A stretch of DNA of 5,476 bases from an uncultured Lachnospiraceae bacterium (GCA_947594085.1 CANQEB010000178.1:1-5476); one strand, 5' to 3'. Counted from the first letter of the stretch, positions 1 to 5,116 are shown. A program made the numbers and translations. Notes: generated by a model from the letters alone, not told the origin.

Positions 1-27
1 CATCTTCTTTACGTTCGCCTTCATCAT
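1..27 (-). CDS. N-terminus of an unidentified protein, cut by the window edge
   Basis: Only nine codons are inside the window, reading MMKANVKKM. The start is set by a strong Shine-Dalgarno (AGGAGG, complement of 36-41) placed 8 nt before the first ATG at 25-27; the second ATG follows immediately and could also be used. An extended -10 promoter lies upstream, so the gene probably has its own transcript, separated from the Amt-PII gene by an intrinsic terminator. The lysine-rich start would suit the n-region of a signal peptide, for example of a sugar-binding lipoprotein, and a cre-like site in the leader would fit a carbon-regulated gene. Nine residues cannot establish this, so the function is unknown. 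Confidence 0.7.
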
Positions 28-35
28 TTTGTTGT

Positions 36-41
36 CCTCCT
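36..41 (-). promoter_or_regulatory. Ribosome binding site of the left-edge gene
   Basis: The minus strand reads AGGAGG, a perfect match to the anti-SD core, 8 nt before ATG at 27. It is the main evidence that a real gene starts at the window edge. Confidence 0.8.
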
Positions 42-63
42 TTTTCTTTTCTATCTATATTCT

Positions 64-77
64 CGAAATCGTTTTCC
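64..77 (-). promoter_or_regulatory. cre-like / LacI-family operator in the leader of the left-edge gene
   Basis: The minus strand reads GGAAAACGATTTCG. Against the optimal CcpA site TGAAANCGNTTTCA it matches every specified position except the two outermost, including the central CG. It lies roughly 10-20 nt downstream of the expected transcription start, a usual place for CcpA repression. Another LacI-family repressor could use the same kind of site. No regulator gene is visible in the window. Confidence 0.45.
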
Positions 78-91
78 CTTTTGTTGATTCA

Positions 92-100
92 AGTATAGCA
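92..100 (-). promoter_or_regulatory. Extended -10 promoter of the left-edge gene
   Basis: The minus strand reads TGCTATACT, a TGn extension directly attached to a good -10 hexamer (TATACT, 92-97). The -35 at 17-bp spacing is poor (AATTTG, 115-120), as is common for extended -10 promoters. The expected start is near 85, giving a leader of about 58 nt before ATG at 27. The weak -35 overlaps one arm of an inverted repeat at 115-171. Confidence 0.55.
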
Positions 101-114
101 TGCAAACTCTTTCG

Positions 115-171
115 CAAATTATTTCGTCCATAACTTTTTTTGCTTTTTTTAATGAAAAACGAAATTATTTG
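115..171. repeat. Pair of inverted 13-bp AT-rich elements upstream of the left-edge promoter
   Basis: ACGAAATTATTTG occurs on the plus strand at 159-171, and ACGAAATAATTTG on the minus strand at 127-115, a 12/13 match in opposite orientation, centre to centre about 44 bp. The first element covers the -35 position of the promoter. The arrangement resembles two operator sites for one dimeric regulator, but the sequence is AT-rich and chance similarity is possible. Confidence 0.35.
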
Positions 172-260
172 AAGCGATGGCATTGAGATACCACAAAATC
201 AGAATTCCACATACAAAAGTTCCTCCCCCCCCAGATCTTGGCAAAAAAATACTTGCCCCA

Positions 261-275
261 ACCTTTGACAAAGGT
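261..275. repeat. Perfect 15-bp palindrome ACCTTTGACAAAGGT
   Basis: Seven-base arms ACCTTTG and CAAAGGT flank a single central A. It lies in the 385-nt gene-free stretch 28-412, just past the T-tract of the Amt-PII terminator and about 160 bp upstream of the left-edge promoter. A one-base loop cannot form a good RNA hairpin, so a protein-binding site is more plausible. No known regulator could be assigned. Confidence 0.35.
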
Positions 276-276
276 C

Positions 277-320
277 AAAAAAAGAGGCCGCCCGGCCAGA
301 AGCTTTCTGGTCAGAGCGGC
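277..320 (-). terminator. Rho-independent terminator of the Amt-PII gene
   Basis: On the minus strand, outer arms GCCGC (320-316) and GCGGC (291-287) enclose inner arms CCAGAA and TTCTGG (310-297 region) with a short loop. The stem is followed by CTC and seven consecutive T (complement of 277-283). It begins about 90 nt after the Amt-PII stop at 413-415 and points the right way to end that transcript. Apart from this terminator, the palindrome, the inverted pair and the promoter of the left-edge gene, I see nothing in 28-412. Confidence 0.85.
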
Positions 321-412
321 AACCCTATCTCTATTTCAGTTTGTGCATATCCACAGGCTTTTGTAAGCTGAAGCCTGCCAAAATTTTGAAACAGCGCTCT
401 CGTGGCACGTCT

Positions 413-2143
413 TTAGAAGAAATCGTCTCCCTGCAGCGCGTCGAAGCCCTCTTCGCCCGTACGCACCTTCACGACGTTCGCCACATTGTAGACGAAGATC
501 TTGCCATCGCCGATATGCCCGGTATACAGCGCTTTCTTCGCGGCCGCAATCACGGCAGCCGGGGAAACCTTGCTGACGACGACATCCACCTGAATCTTCG
601 GAAGCAGATTCAAATCCATCTGAACACCACGGTAATACTCCGCCTTACCTTTCTGTGTGCCGCAGCCGAGCACGTTCGTCACCGTCATACCCATGACACC
701 GATCTTGTTCAGCGCCTCCTTCAGCTCGTCGAACTTGCTCTGCTTCGCGACGATCGTGATCTTCGTAATATTCGTATCGCTTGCGATTGTCTCAGTCGGG
801 GTCTTGACCTGCACCGGAACTGCATCGTCCACATGAACCGGATTCTCCGGAAGAGGCGCGTCAAAGGTATCGCGCACGCCACCGAAGTTGTTGATACTGG
901 AGGTCTGTGCAAAATCTGCATATGCAGATGCGAGGCCATGCTCGTGAATATCCAGACCCTCAATCTCTTCTGTCACAGAAGCGCGCAGGCCAATCGTATG
1001 CTTCAGCACATTGAAGATGATCGTCATCGTCACGGCCACCCACGCGATCACGCACACGACGCCAAGCAGCTGCGTGAGGAAGAAGTGGAAGCCGCCGCCG
1101 TAGAACACGCCAAGCTTCTCGCCTGTTCCGAAATCATAGTAGGCAAACAGGCCCGTCAGCAATGTACCTGTCATACCGCAGATGCCGTGAACGCCAACCG
1201 CACCCACCGGGTCGTCTACCTTCAGCTTCTTATCCACGAACTCAATACCAAGCACGACCGCGAAGCCTGCCACGATACCGATGATCGCAGCGCCCACCGG
1301 GGTCACGGTGTCGCAGCCTGCCGTGATCGCCACAAGACCTGCCAGAGAACCGTTCAGCGTCATGGAGACATCCGGCTTCTTGTAGCGGATCCATGTGAAG
1401 ATCATCACCGTCACAGTAGCAACCGCCGCCGCCAGGTTTGTGGTGTAGAAGATTCTCGCCGCCGTCGCTGCACTGTCTCCGGACATCGCCAGCGTCGAAC
1501 AGCCATTGAAGCCGAACCAGCAGAACCAGAGAATGAATACGCCGAGCGCCGCAAGCGTCATGCTGTGTCCGAGGATCGCGTTCGGCTTGCCGTCTTTGCC
1601 ATACTTGCCAATACGTGGACCAAGCACCGCTGCTCCCACGAACGCTGCCACACCGCCAACCATATGTACGGCCGTAGAACCCGCGAAGTCATGGAAACCG
1701 AGCTGCGCGAGCCAGCCGCCGCCCCAGATCCAGTGACCCGAGATCGGGTACACGAACAGGCTGATCAACGCGCTATAAATGCAGTACGCGGAAAATTTCG
1801 TACGCTCCGCCATCGCACCAGAAACGATGGTAGCCGAAGTCGCACAGAAGACCGTCTGGAAGATCATTGTCGCGTAGTCGTCCGTCTTCATGCAGAACAG
1901 ATCGAGTCCGCCAATCAGCGCGCCCGTGCCGCCGAACATGATGCCAAAGCCGATGAACCAGTAGATCGGGGTACCGATACAGAAGTCCATCAGGTTCTTC
2001 ATCACAATGTTGCCCGCGTTCTTCGCGCGCGTCAGACCAGTCTCCACCATTGCAAAGCCTGCCTGCATAAAGAACACCAGCGCTGCTCCGACCAATACCC
2101 ACGTGGTATCCAGTCCGGTAATTAAGGTTTTCAGTTCATCCAT
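413..2143 (-). CDS. amtB: Ammonium channel (Amt) fused to a C-terminal PII regulatory domain
   Basis: The 576-residue product conducts ammonium/ammonia across the cytoplasmic membrane and carries its own nitrogen sensor. Residues 1-405 are a full Amt domain. By comparison with E. coli AmtB they include the twin pore histidines H160 and H319, phenylalanine gate F95/F99 and F212, W140 and S216 of the outer site, D152, and the conserved tail GLDIHEHG (397-404). A hydrophilic linker (about 411-459) leads to a PII domain (460-573) with GxGxQKG (493-499), EYYRG (502-506), LLPK (513-516), GHIGDGKIFV (542-551) and VRTGEE. Typical Amt and PII proteins are about 400 and 112 residues, so neither part is truncated. 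The T-loop residue equivalent to Tyr51 is Met509. The start at 2143 is chosen because AGGAGG (2151-2156) lies 7 nt upstream; an in-frame start at 2164 has no such site. It has its own promoter and terminator, so it is probably monocistronic. Confidence 0.96.
   Translation of the reverse strand: MDELKTLITGLDTTWVLVGAALVFFMQAGFAMVETGLTRAKNAGNIVMKNLMDFCIGTPIYWFIGFGIMFGGTGALIGGLDLFCMKTDDYATMIFQTVFCATSATIVSGAMAERTKFSAYCIYSALISLFVYPISGHWIWGGGWLAQLGFHDFAGSTAVHMVGGVAAFVGAAVLGPRIGKYGKDGKPNAILGHSMTLAALGVFILWFCWFGFNGCSTLAMSGDSAATAARIFYTTNLAAAVATVTVMIFTWIRYKKPDVSMTLNGSLAGLVAITAGCDTVTPVGAAIIGIVAGFAVVLGIEFVDKKLKVDDPVGAVGVHGICGMTGTLLTGLFAYYDFGTGEKLGVFYGGGFHFFLTQLLGVVCVIAWVAVTMTIIFNVLKHTIGLRASVTEEIEGLDIHEHGLASAYADFAQTSSINNFGGVRDTFDAPLPENPVHVDDAVPVQVKTPTETIASDTNITKITIVAKQSKFDELKEALNKIGVMGMTVTNVLGCGTQKGKAEYYRGVQMDLNLLPKIQVDVVVSKVSPAAVIAAAKKALYTGHIGDGKIFVYNVANVVKVRTGEEGFDALQGDDFF
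425..766 (-). other. PII (GlnB/GlnK) domain within the Amt fusion protein
   Basis: Codons 460-573 align without a gap to E. coli GlnB through the T-loop region. Retained equivalents are Q39 (Q497) and K58 (K516) of the 2-oxoglutarate site, R47 (R505, the AmtB pore plug), K90 (K548) and R103 (R561) of the ATP site. Changed equivalents are Tyr51 to Met509, R38 to Thr496 and R101 to Lys559. The domain should fold as the usual trimer, which matches the trimeric Amt channel. Uridylylation at the canonical tyrosine is impossible; Y504 matches GlnB Y46, which is not the modified residue. Confidence 0.93.
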
Positions 2144-2150
2144 AATAATT

Positions 2151-2156
2151 CCTCCT
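2151..2156 (-). promoter_or_regulatory. Ribosome binding site that fixes the Amt-PII start
   Basis: AGGAGG on the minus strand, 7 nt before ATG at 2143. It excludes the upstream in-frame start at 2164, because the SD would then lie inside the coding sequence. The preceding GTGGAGA (2162-2156) can pair with part of the leader hairpin. Confidence 0.85.
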
Positions 2157-2170
2157 CTCCACAAACAAAG

Positions 2171-2198
2171 AAAGCGCCGTGGAAATCCACAGCGCCTT
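2171..2198 (-). promoter_or_regulatory. Leader hairpin of the Amt-PII mRNA, possible attenuator
   Basis: In the RNA sense, 2198-2187 (AAGGCGCUGUGG) pairs with 2182-2171 (CCACGGCGCUUU) in a 12-bp stem that includes two G-U pairs, with loop AUUU. It is followed by the U-rich run CUUUGUUUGU. This resembles an intrinsic terminator placed between the promoter and the SD. It could equally be a 5' stabilising or translation-control hairpin. No second hairpin is visible between the predicted start and this stem, so an ANTAR-type double hairpin is not supported. Confidence 0.55.
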
Positions 2199-2213
2199 CG
2201 CTTGATTGACTGT

Positions 2214-2243
2214 AGTCTACACCCATCATTCGCCGGGTGTCAA
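2214..2243 (-). promoter_or_regulatory. Sigma-A promoter of the Amt-PII gene
   Basis: A perfect -35 TTGACA (complement of 2238-2243) and -10 TAGACT (2214-2219) are separated by 18 bp. The expected start near 2207 gives a leader of about 64 nt. An inverted repeat ACACCC-N10-GGGTGT (2219-2240) fills the spacer and touches both hexamers. A second small dyad, GACT-N2-AGTC (2208-2217), lies across the -10 and the expected start region. Confidence 0.75.
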
Positions 2244-2275
2244 CCGCAAATCTAAAAATTTTCTAAATTTGGCGG
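2244..2275. repeat. Interrupted inverted repeat next to the -35 of the Amt-PII promoter
   Basis: CCGCAAAT (2244-2251) and ATTTGGCGG (2267-2275) form inverted arms with one extra base, around an A/T-only-like core. The repeat abuts the -35 hexamer on its upstream side, where activators and UP elements act. It does not match the GlnR/TnrA consensus TGTNA-N7-TNACA. Confidence 0.4.
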
Positions 2276-2368
2276 CATTATAGAAAATGCACAAATTCAA
2301 TCTTTGATTTTGTAAAATATGTACAACGAATCTTTCCTGCACCTGTCCGGCCAACCGCAGAGCCTGCA

Positions 2369-3034
2369 TCACAAAAGCATCTGCTTTAACTCCCTGACAT
2401 TGGACACGATACGTCCGGGCTCAGCCCCGGCTTCGAGCAGAAAATCTCTGTTGCGAAATCCCCAGGATACCAGAATGTAGTCCATCTCCGCATTCCGCGC
2501 CGTCTGCAGATCTACATCAGAGTCTCCCACATAGACCGCATGTCCACGTTCCACTCCAAGCTCTGAAAGTGCCTGCAGCGCGCAATCCGGCGCAGGCTTC
2601 CTGCGGCAGCCCTTCTTTTCTCCGATCGCCACATCCACGAGCTCTTTGAAATATACATCCTTAAGCCTCTGTACCGCCGAATCCGCCTTGTTCGACACGA
2701 TCGCCGTGCCTACATCCTCCTTCTTCAGCCAGTCCAGAAGAGACAGTACTCCGGGATACGGCTCCGTCGCATCCATACAATGCTCCTCGTAGTGTTCCCG
2801 AAAGCAGGCCAGGATCTGTTCAAATTCCGGATGGTCCTCCCCACCCGGCACACAGAGCCGGATCAGTCTGCGAATACCGTTCCCGACAAACTCCCGTACT
2901 TCCTCTATCGTATGTCCCGGAAGTCCGAATTTCTCCATCGCCGCGTTCACACTGGCCGTCAGATCCGCGAGCGTATCGAGCAGGGTCCCGTCCAGATCAA
3001 AGATCACTGCCTCGTATCGTCTCTTCTCACCCAT
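2369..3034 (-). CDS. HAD-superfamily hydrolase, phosphoglycolate phosphatase-like
   Basis: This 221-residue cytoplasmic enzyme should hydrolyse a small phosphate ester using an aspartyl-phosphate intermediate and Mg2+. All four HAD motifs are visible: motif I FDLDGTLLDT with nucleophile D13 and acid/base D15; motif II IVSN with S114; motif III lysine K146 in RRKPAPD; and motif IV VGDSDVD with D171 and D175. Residues about 20-90 form the helical C1 cap, as in Gph and PpaX/beta-phosphoglucomutase relatives. Length and motifs match Gph, but members of this family act on phosphoglycolate, pyrophosphate or sugar phosphates, so the substrate is not assignable. ATG at 3034 is preceded by AGGGAG (3045-3050) at 10 nt. 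It has its own strong promoter; no clear terminator separates it from the Amt-PII promoter region. Confidence 0.92.
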   Translation of the reverse strand: MGEKRRYEAVIFDLDGTLLDTLADLTASVNAAMEKFGLPGHTIEEVREFVGNGIRRLIRLCVPGGEDHPEFEQILACFREHYEEHCMDATEPYPGVLSLLDWLKKEDVGTAIVSNKADSAVQRLKDVYFKELVDVAIGEKKGCRRKPAPDCALQALSELGVERGHAVYVGDSDVDLQTARNAEMDYILVSWGFRNRDFLLEAGAEPGRIVSNVRELKQMLL

Positions 3035-3089
3035 ATACTATGTGCTCCCTTCTGTCTATCCATCCCGCTTTTGCGAAATATCCCGCAGC

Positions 3090-3118
3090 ATCATAGCATA
3101 TTCTGCCTCATTCTTCAA
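3090..3118 (-). promoter_or_regulatory. Sigma-A extended -10 promoter of the HAD hydrolase gene
   Basis: The minus strand has -35 TTGAAG (3113-3118), 17 bp, then TGC-TATGAT (-10 at 3090-3095 with a TGn extension). The expected start near 3083 gives a leader of about 49 nt. It starts 12 nt after the stop of the upstream gene (3130), which supports that gene's reading frame, because the competing frame would run straight through the promoter. Confidence 0.75.
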
Positions 3119-3129
3119 TAACCAATACG

Positions 3130-3570
3130 TTATGCCGCAATTCTCTCTGTGCCGCGGGCATACCTGCCTGCCACAGCCGCATGGCACACGGACGCAGCGT
3201 TCACACAGCGACGTCTTCTGCCGTCCTCCTCTGCCGGACTTAGCCCTGCGATATGATCCAACAGATAACTTACCCCGATCAGCGCGGCCGTCGTCAGGAT
3301 CACGAACAATACCCACAGAAACGCCAGCACCGGGATCGGGGCCATGCTGACCCGAATCCCGAACGCAGCCAGGACGACGATCTCCTCCAGCAGTCCTGCG
3401 ACCGCACAGAACCTCTGTCCTTCCCTCGTCAACTCCCTGTATATATTTTCTCCGCTTTCTCTTCCGTATTCCTCGGCGTGCGCTCTCTCGTATGATCCTT
3501 TGTATGTCCTCTCGCACGCACCTTTGTATGCTCTTCTGTTCTCCGGTCTGAAATCCTCTGTTCTCCTCAT
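3130..3570 (-). CDS. Unrecognised small membrane protein under predicted SOS (LexA) control
   Basis: I do not recognise this 146-residue protein. Residues 1-52 are hydrophilic and charged, with an eight-residue repeat (AYKGACER then TYKGSYER, 14-29, and a degenerate third copy). Two hydrophobic stretches follow, about 54-76 and 79-104, fitting a helical hairpin in the membrane. The tail (105-146) is arginine- and alanine-rich, with cysteines at 122 and 129. ATG at 3570 is chosen because GGGAGAG (3578-3584) lies 7 nt upstream. An overlapping frame starting with TTG at 3586 gives an arginine-rich product and reads through the next gene's promoter. A sigma-A promoter and three LexA-type boxes lie directly upstream, so DNA-damage induction is inferred. 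A role such as transient division arrest, as for YneA or SulA, is only a hypothesis; no LysM domain or other match to those proteins is visible. Confidence 0.78.
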   Translation of the reverse strand: MRRTEDFRPENRRAYKGACERTYKGSYERAHAEEYGRESGENIYRELTREGQRFCAVAGLLEEIVVLAAFGIRVSMAPIPVLAFLWVLFVILTTAALIGVSYLLDHIAGLSPAEEDGRRRRCVNAASVCHAAVAGRYARGTERIAA

Positions 3571-3602
3571 ATTCGTACTCTCCCAAAATCCCCTTATTTG
3601 TC

Positions 3603-3616
3603 CGAACGCAAGTTCA
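3603..3616. promoter_or_regulatory. LexA box 3 (promoter-distal, in the leader)
   Basis: CGAACGCAAGTTCA has the GAAC-N4-GTTC core of the Gram-positive LexA/DinR operator. Its centre is 13 bp from box 2 and it lies in the transcribed leader, about 15-27 nt past the expected start. It is the least symmetric of the three boxes. Confidence 0.7.
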
Positions 3617-3629
3617 GAACGTTTGTTCT
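3616..3629. promoter_or_regulatory. LexA box 2 (at the transcription start)
   Basis: AGAACGTTTGTTCT has perfect five-base arms, extending to six with C3615 and G3630, around N4. It covers the expected transcription start downstream of the -10 at 3637-3642, where bound LexA would block initiation. Confidence 0.82.
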
Positions 3630-3636
3630 GTTTTGC

Positions 3637-3665
3637 ATTCTACTACACCTTTGGAAATTTTGCAA
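3637..3665 (-). promoter_or_regulatory. Sigma-A promoter of the SOS-controlled membrane protein gene
   Basis: The minus strand has -35 TTGCAA (3660-3665), 17-bp spacing and -10 TAGAAT (3637-3642). The expected start is near 3630, giving a leader of about 60 nt. LexA boxes flank it on both sides. Confidence 0.75.
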
Positions 3666-3674
3666 GTACTTTTT

Positions 3675-3688
3675 CGAACTTTTGTTCG
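3675..3688. promoter_or_regulatory. LexA box 1 (upstream of the -35)
   Basis: CGAACTTTTGTTCG is a perfect dyad with CGAAC and GTTCG arms around N4, close to the Bacillus LexA consensus CGAACRNRYGTTYC. It sits about 50 bp before the expected start, about 59 bp centre to centre from box 2, so LexA dimers could sit on both sides of the promoter. Confidence 0.8.
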
Positions 3689-3751
3689 TTTTTTTGAGAA
3701 ACAGATCATGCTTCCCTCTGTATCCGAAGACAGAACAGGCAAAACGTCACC

Positions 3752-5116
3752 TCAGAACTGGACAAGGCTCTCCCCGTTGCTTCGGATCACCTCGCGGTAC
3801 CAGTACGCGGTATCCTTCAGGATCCGCTCCTGCGTGCGGTAGTCCACATAAATAAGCCCGAACCGCTTCTCGTACCCGGCCGTCCACTCGTAGTTGTCCA
3901 TGATCGACCAGTACTGGTAGCCAAGCACCGGAATTCCCTCGTCCACCGCCTTCTTAAGCGACAACAGATAGCGATGCACGAAATCCTGTCTGCCCGGGTC
4001 GTGCACCTTCCCGTCGAGCGACACAAGATCCGGAAACGCCGCTCCGTTCTCCGTGATCATCAGAGGCTTCCCGTAGCGCTCATATAAGAACCGGCAGCAC
4101 CAGTAAAGCACATCCGGCGTGATGTTCCATCCGAGCGCTGTCTTCGGGCTGCCCTGGTAAGAGTACCGGTCATACGCGTACAGATCATGCGGCTGAGACA
4201 CCCCACTCGCCTCGTAAACGTTGAAGCCATAGAAATCCAGCGGCTGTGAGATAAGCTTCCACTCCTCCGGCGTGATCGCAGGCAGTCTGTCCCCGAACAC
4301 CTCTTTCGCCTGGTCGGCGAAATCTCCCTTGAAGATCGGATCCGCCCACCAGACATTGCTGAACATATAATCCATCTCGTTCATGGAGAAGCTCTCCTGC
4401 CGTGCCTGCCCGATTCCTTCCTCCGTAAGCTCTGCCGGAATCACACAGCCGCCGGTCGGCGCCATTCCGACCTTCACCCCGTCCGGACAGTTCCTGCGGA
4501 TAACCTCCACGGCCCTGCCGTGCGCAAGGAAAACATTTCTTGTGACCTGCATCAGAACATCCGTCGGATTCTGCTCAAACGGCGCATGAAAACCCGCCGT
4601 CATCCCACCGCCGACAAAGAGCTGCGGCTCGTTGAACGTCATCCAGTATGTTACCTTGTCTCCGAGCGCCTTCGTAACGACCTCGGCATACTGCGCGAAC
4701 CACTCGACGATCTCCGGGTTCTTCCAGCCGCCCCTCTCATACAGAGCCGTCGGCAGGTTCCAGTGATACAGCGTCACCATCGGCACGATGTCCGCCGCAA
4801 GCAGCTCGTCGACCAGATTCCGATAGAATTGCAGGCCTTTCTCATTCACCTCGCCCACTCCGTTCGGCATCACCCTCGGCCAGCTGACAGAAAACCGATA
4901 GCTCTTCAGCCCGATCTCCTTCATGAGCGCCACATCCCCCTTATAGCGGTGATAATGATCGCACGCGACGTCTCCGTTCTCTCCATAGGCAATACGTCCC
5001 GGCGTCCGGGTAAATGTGTCCCAGATGCCCGGTCCTTTTCCATCCTCATTCCACGCTCCCTCAACCTGATGCGCGGCTGACGCAGCTCCCCAAAGAAAAT
5101 CCTTCGCAAATGCCAT
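3752..5116 (-). CDS. bglA: GH1 family beta-glucosidase (cytoplasmic)
   Basis: This 454-residue enzyme should hydrolyse beta-glucosides such as cellobiose or aryl-glucosides by the retaining mechanism. It is a single (beta/alpha)8 barrel of normal GH1 length. The N-terminal signature FLWGAASAAHQVEGAW (7-22) includes substrate-binding Q17. LYHWN holds H118, TFNEP (160-164) gives the acid/base E163, and ITENG (354-358) gives the nucleophile E356. YWSIMDNYEW (402-411) supplies W403, E410 and W411. The NYEW followed by GYEKRFGL is the pattern of enzymes acting on unphosphorylated glucosides; 6-phospho-beta-glucosidases usually carry a different, phosphate-binding segment here. No signal peptide is seen, so the substrate must be imported. 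ATG at 5116 has AAGGAGG (5124-5130) 7 nt upstream. A promoter and a cre-like site precede it; no clear terminator follows. Confidence 0.96.
   Translation of the reverse strand: MAFAKDFLWGAASAAHQVEGAWNEDGKGPGIWDTFTRTPGRIAYGENGDVACDHYHRYKGDVALMKEIGLKSYRFSVSWPRVMPNGVGEVNEKGLQFYRNLVDELLAADIVPMVTLYHWNLPTALYERGGWKNPEIVEWFAQYAEVVTKALGDKVTYWMTFNEPQLFVGGGMTAGFHAPFEQNPTDVLMQVTRNVFLAHGRAVEVIRRNCPDGVKVGMAPTGGCVIPAELTEEGIGQARQESFSMNEMDYMFSNVWWADPIFKGDFADQAKEVFGDRLPAITPEEWKLISQPLDFYGFNVYEASGVSQPHDLYAYDRYSYQGSPKTALGWNITPDVLYWCCRFLYERYGKPLMITENGAAFPDLVSLDGKVHDPGRQDFVHRYLLSLKKAVDEGIPVLGYQYWSIMDNYEWTAGYEKRFGLIYVDYRTQERILKDTAYWYREVIRSNGESLVQF

Noticed and set aside
177..371. Plus-strand frame of 64 codons in the left intergenic region
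   Set aside because: It runs through the minus-strand terminator, has no SD and no recognisable composition or motif.
341..2125. Long plus-strand open frame (594 codons) antisense to Amt-PII
   Set aside because: The product is Arg/His/Asp-rich with no domain, no RBS or promoter, and mirrors codon bias of the convincing minus-strand gene. It is a shadow frame.
2144..2213. ANTAR-type two-hairpin antitermination leader for Amt-PII
   Set aside because: Only one stem fits between the predicted start and the SD, and its loop AUUU is not the expected six-base loop.
2311..2325. TGTA-N7-TACA as a GlnR/TnrA site upstream of Amt-PII
   Set aside because: The spacing is 15 bp, not the 17 bp of TGTNA-N7-TNACA, the right half lacks the required T, and it lies about 100 bp from the start, in AT-rich DNA.
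3056..3586. Alternative minus-strand frame of 176 codons overlapping the SOS-controlled gene
   Set aside because: It starts with TTG, is Arg/Gly-rich, loses the two membrane helices, and its plausible-looking C-terminus is the extended -10 promoter of the HAD gene being read as protein.
3675..3697. LexA box 1 plus the T-run read as a plus-strand terminator
   Set aside because: No plus-strand gene ends here, the stem would be five AT-rich base pairs, and the dyad is better explained as one of three matching LexA boxes.
3690..3751. Intrinsic terminator for the beta-glucosidase gene
   Set aside because: In the minus-strand sense this region has only a four-base stem (CTGT/ACAG) and an A-run, not a T-run.
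4520..5080. Plus-strand frame of 186 codons antisense to the beta-glucosidase
   Set aside because: Arg/His/Leu-rich shadow of a complete GH1 gene, with no start signals.
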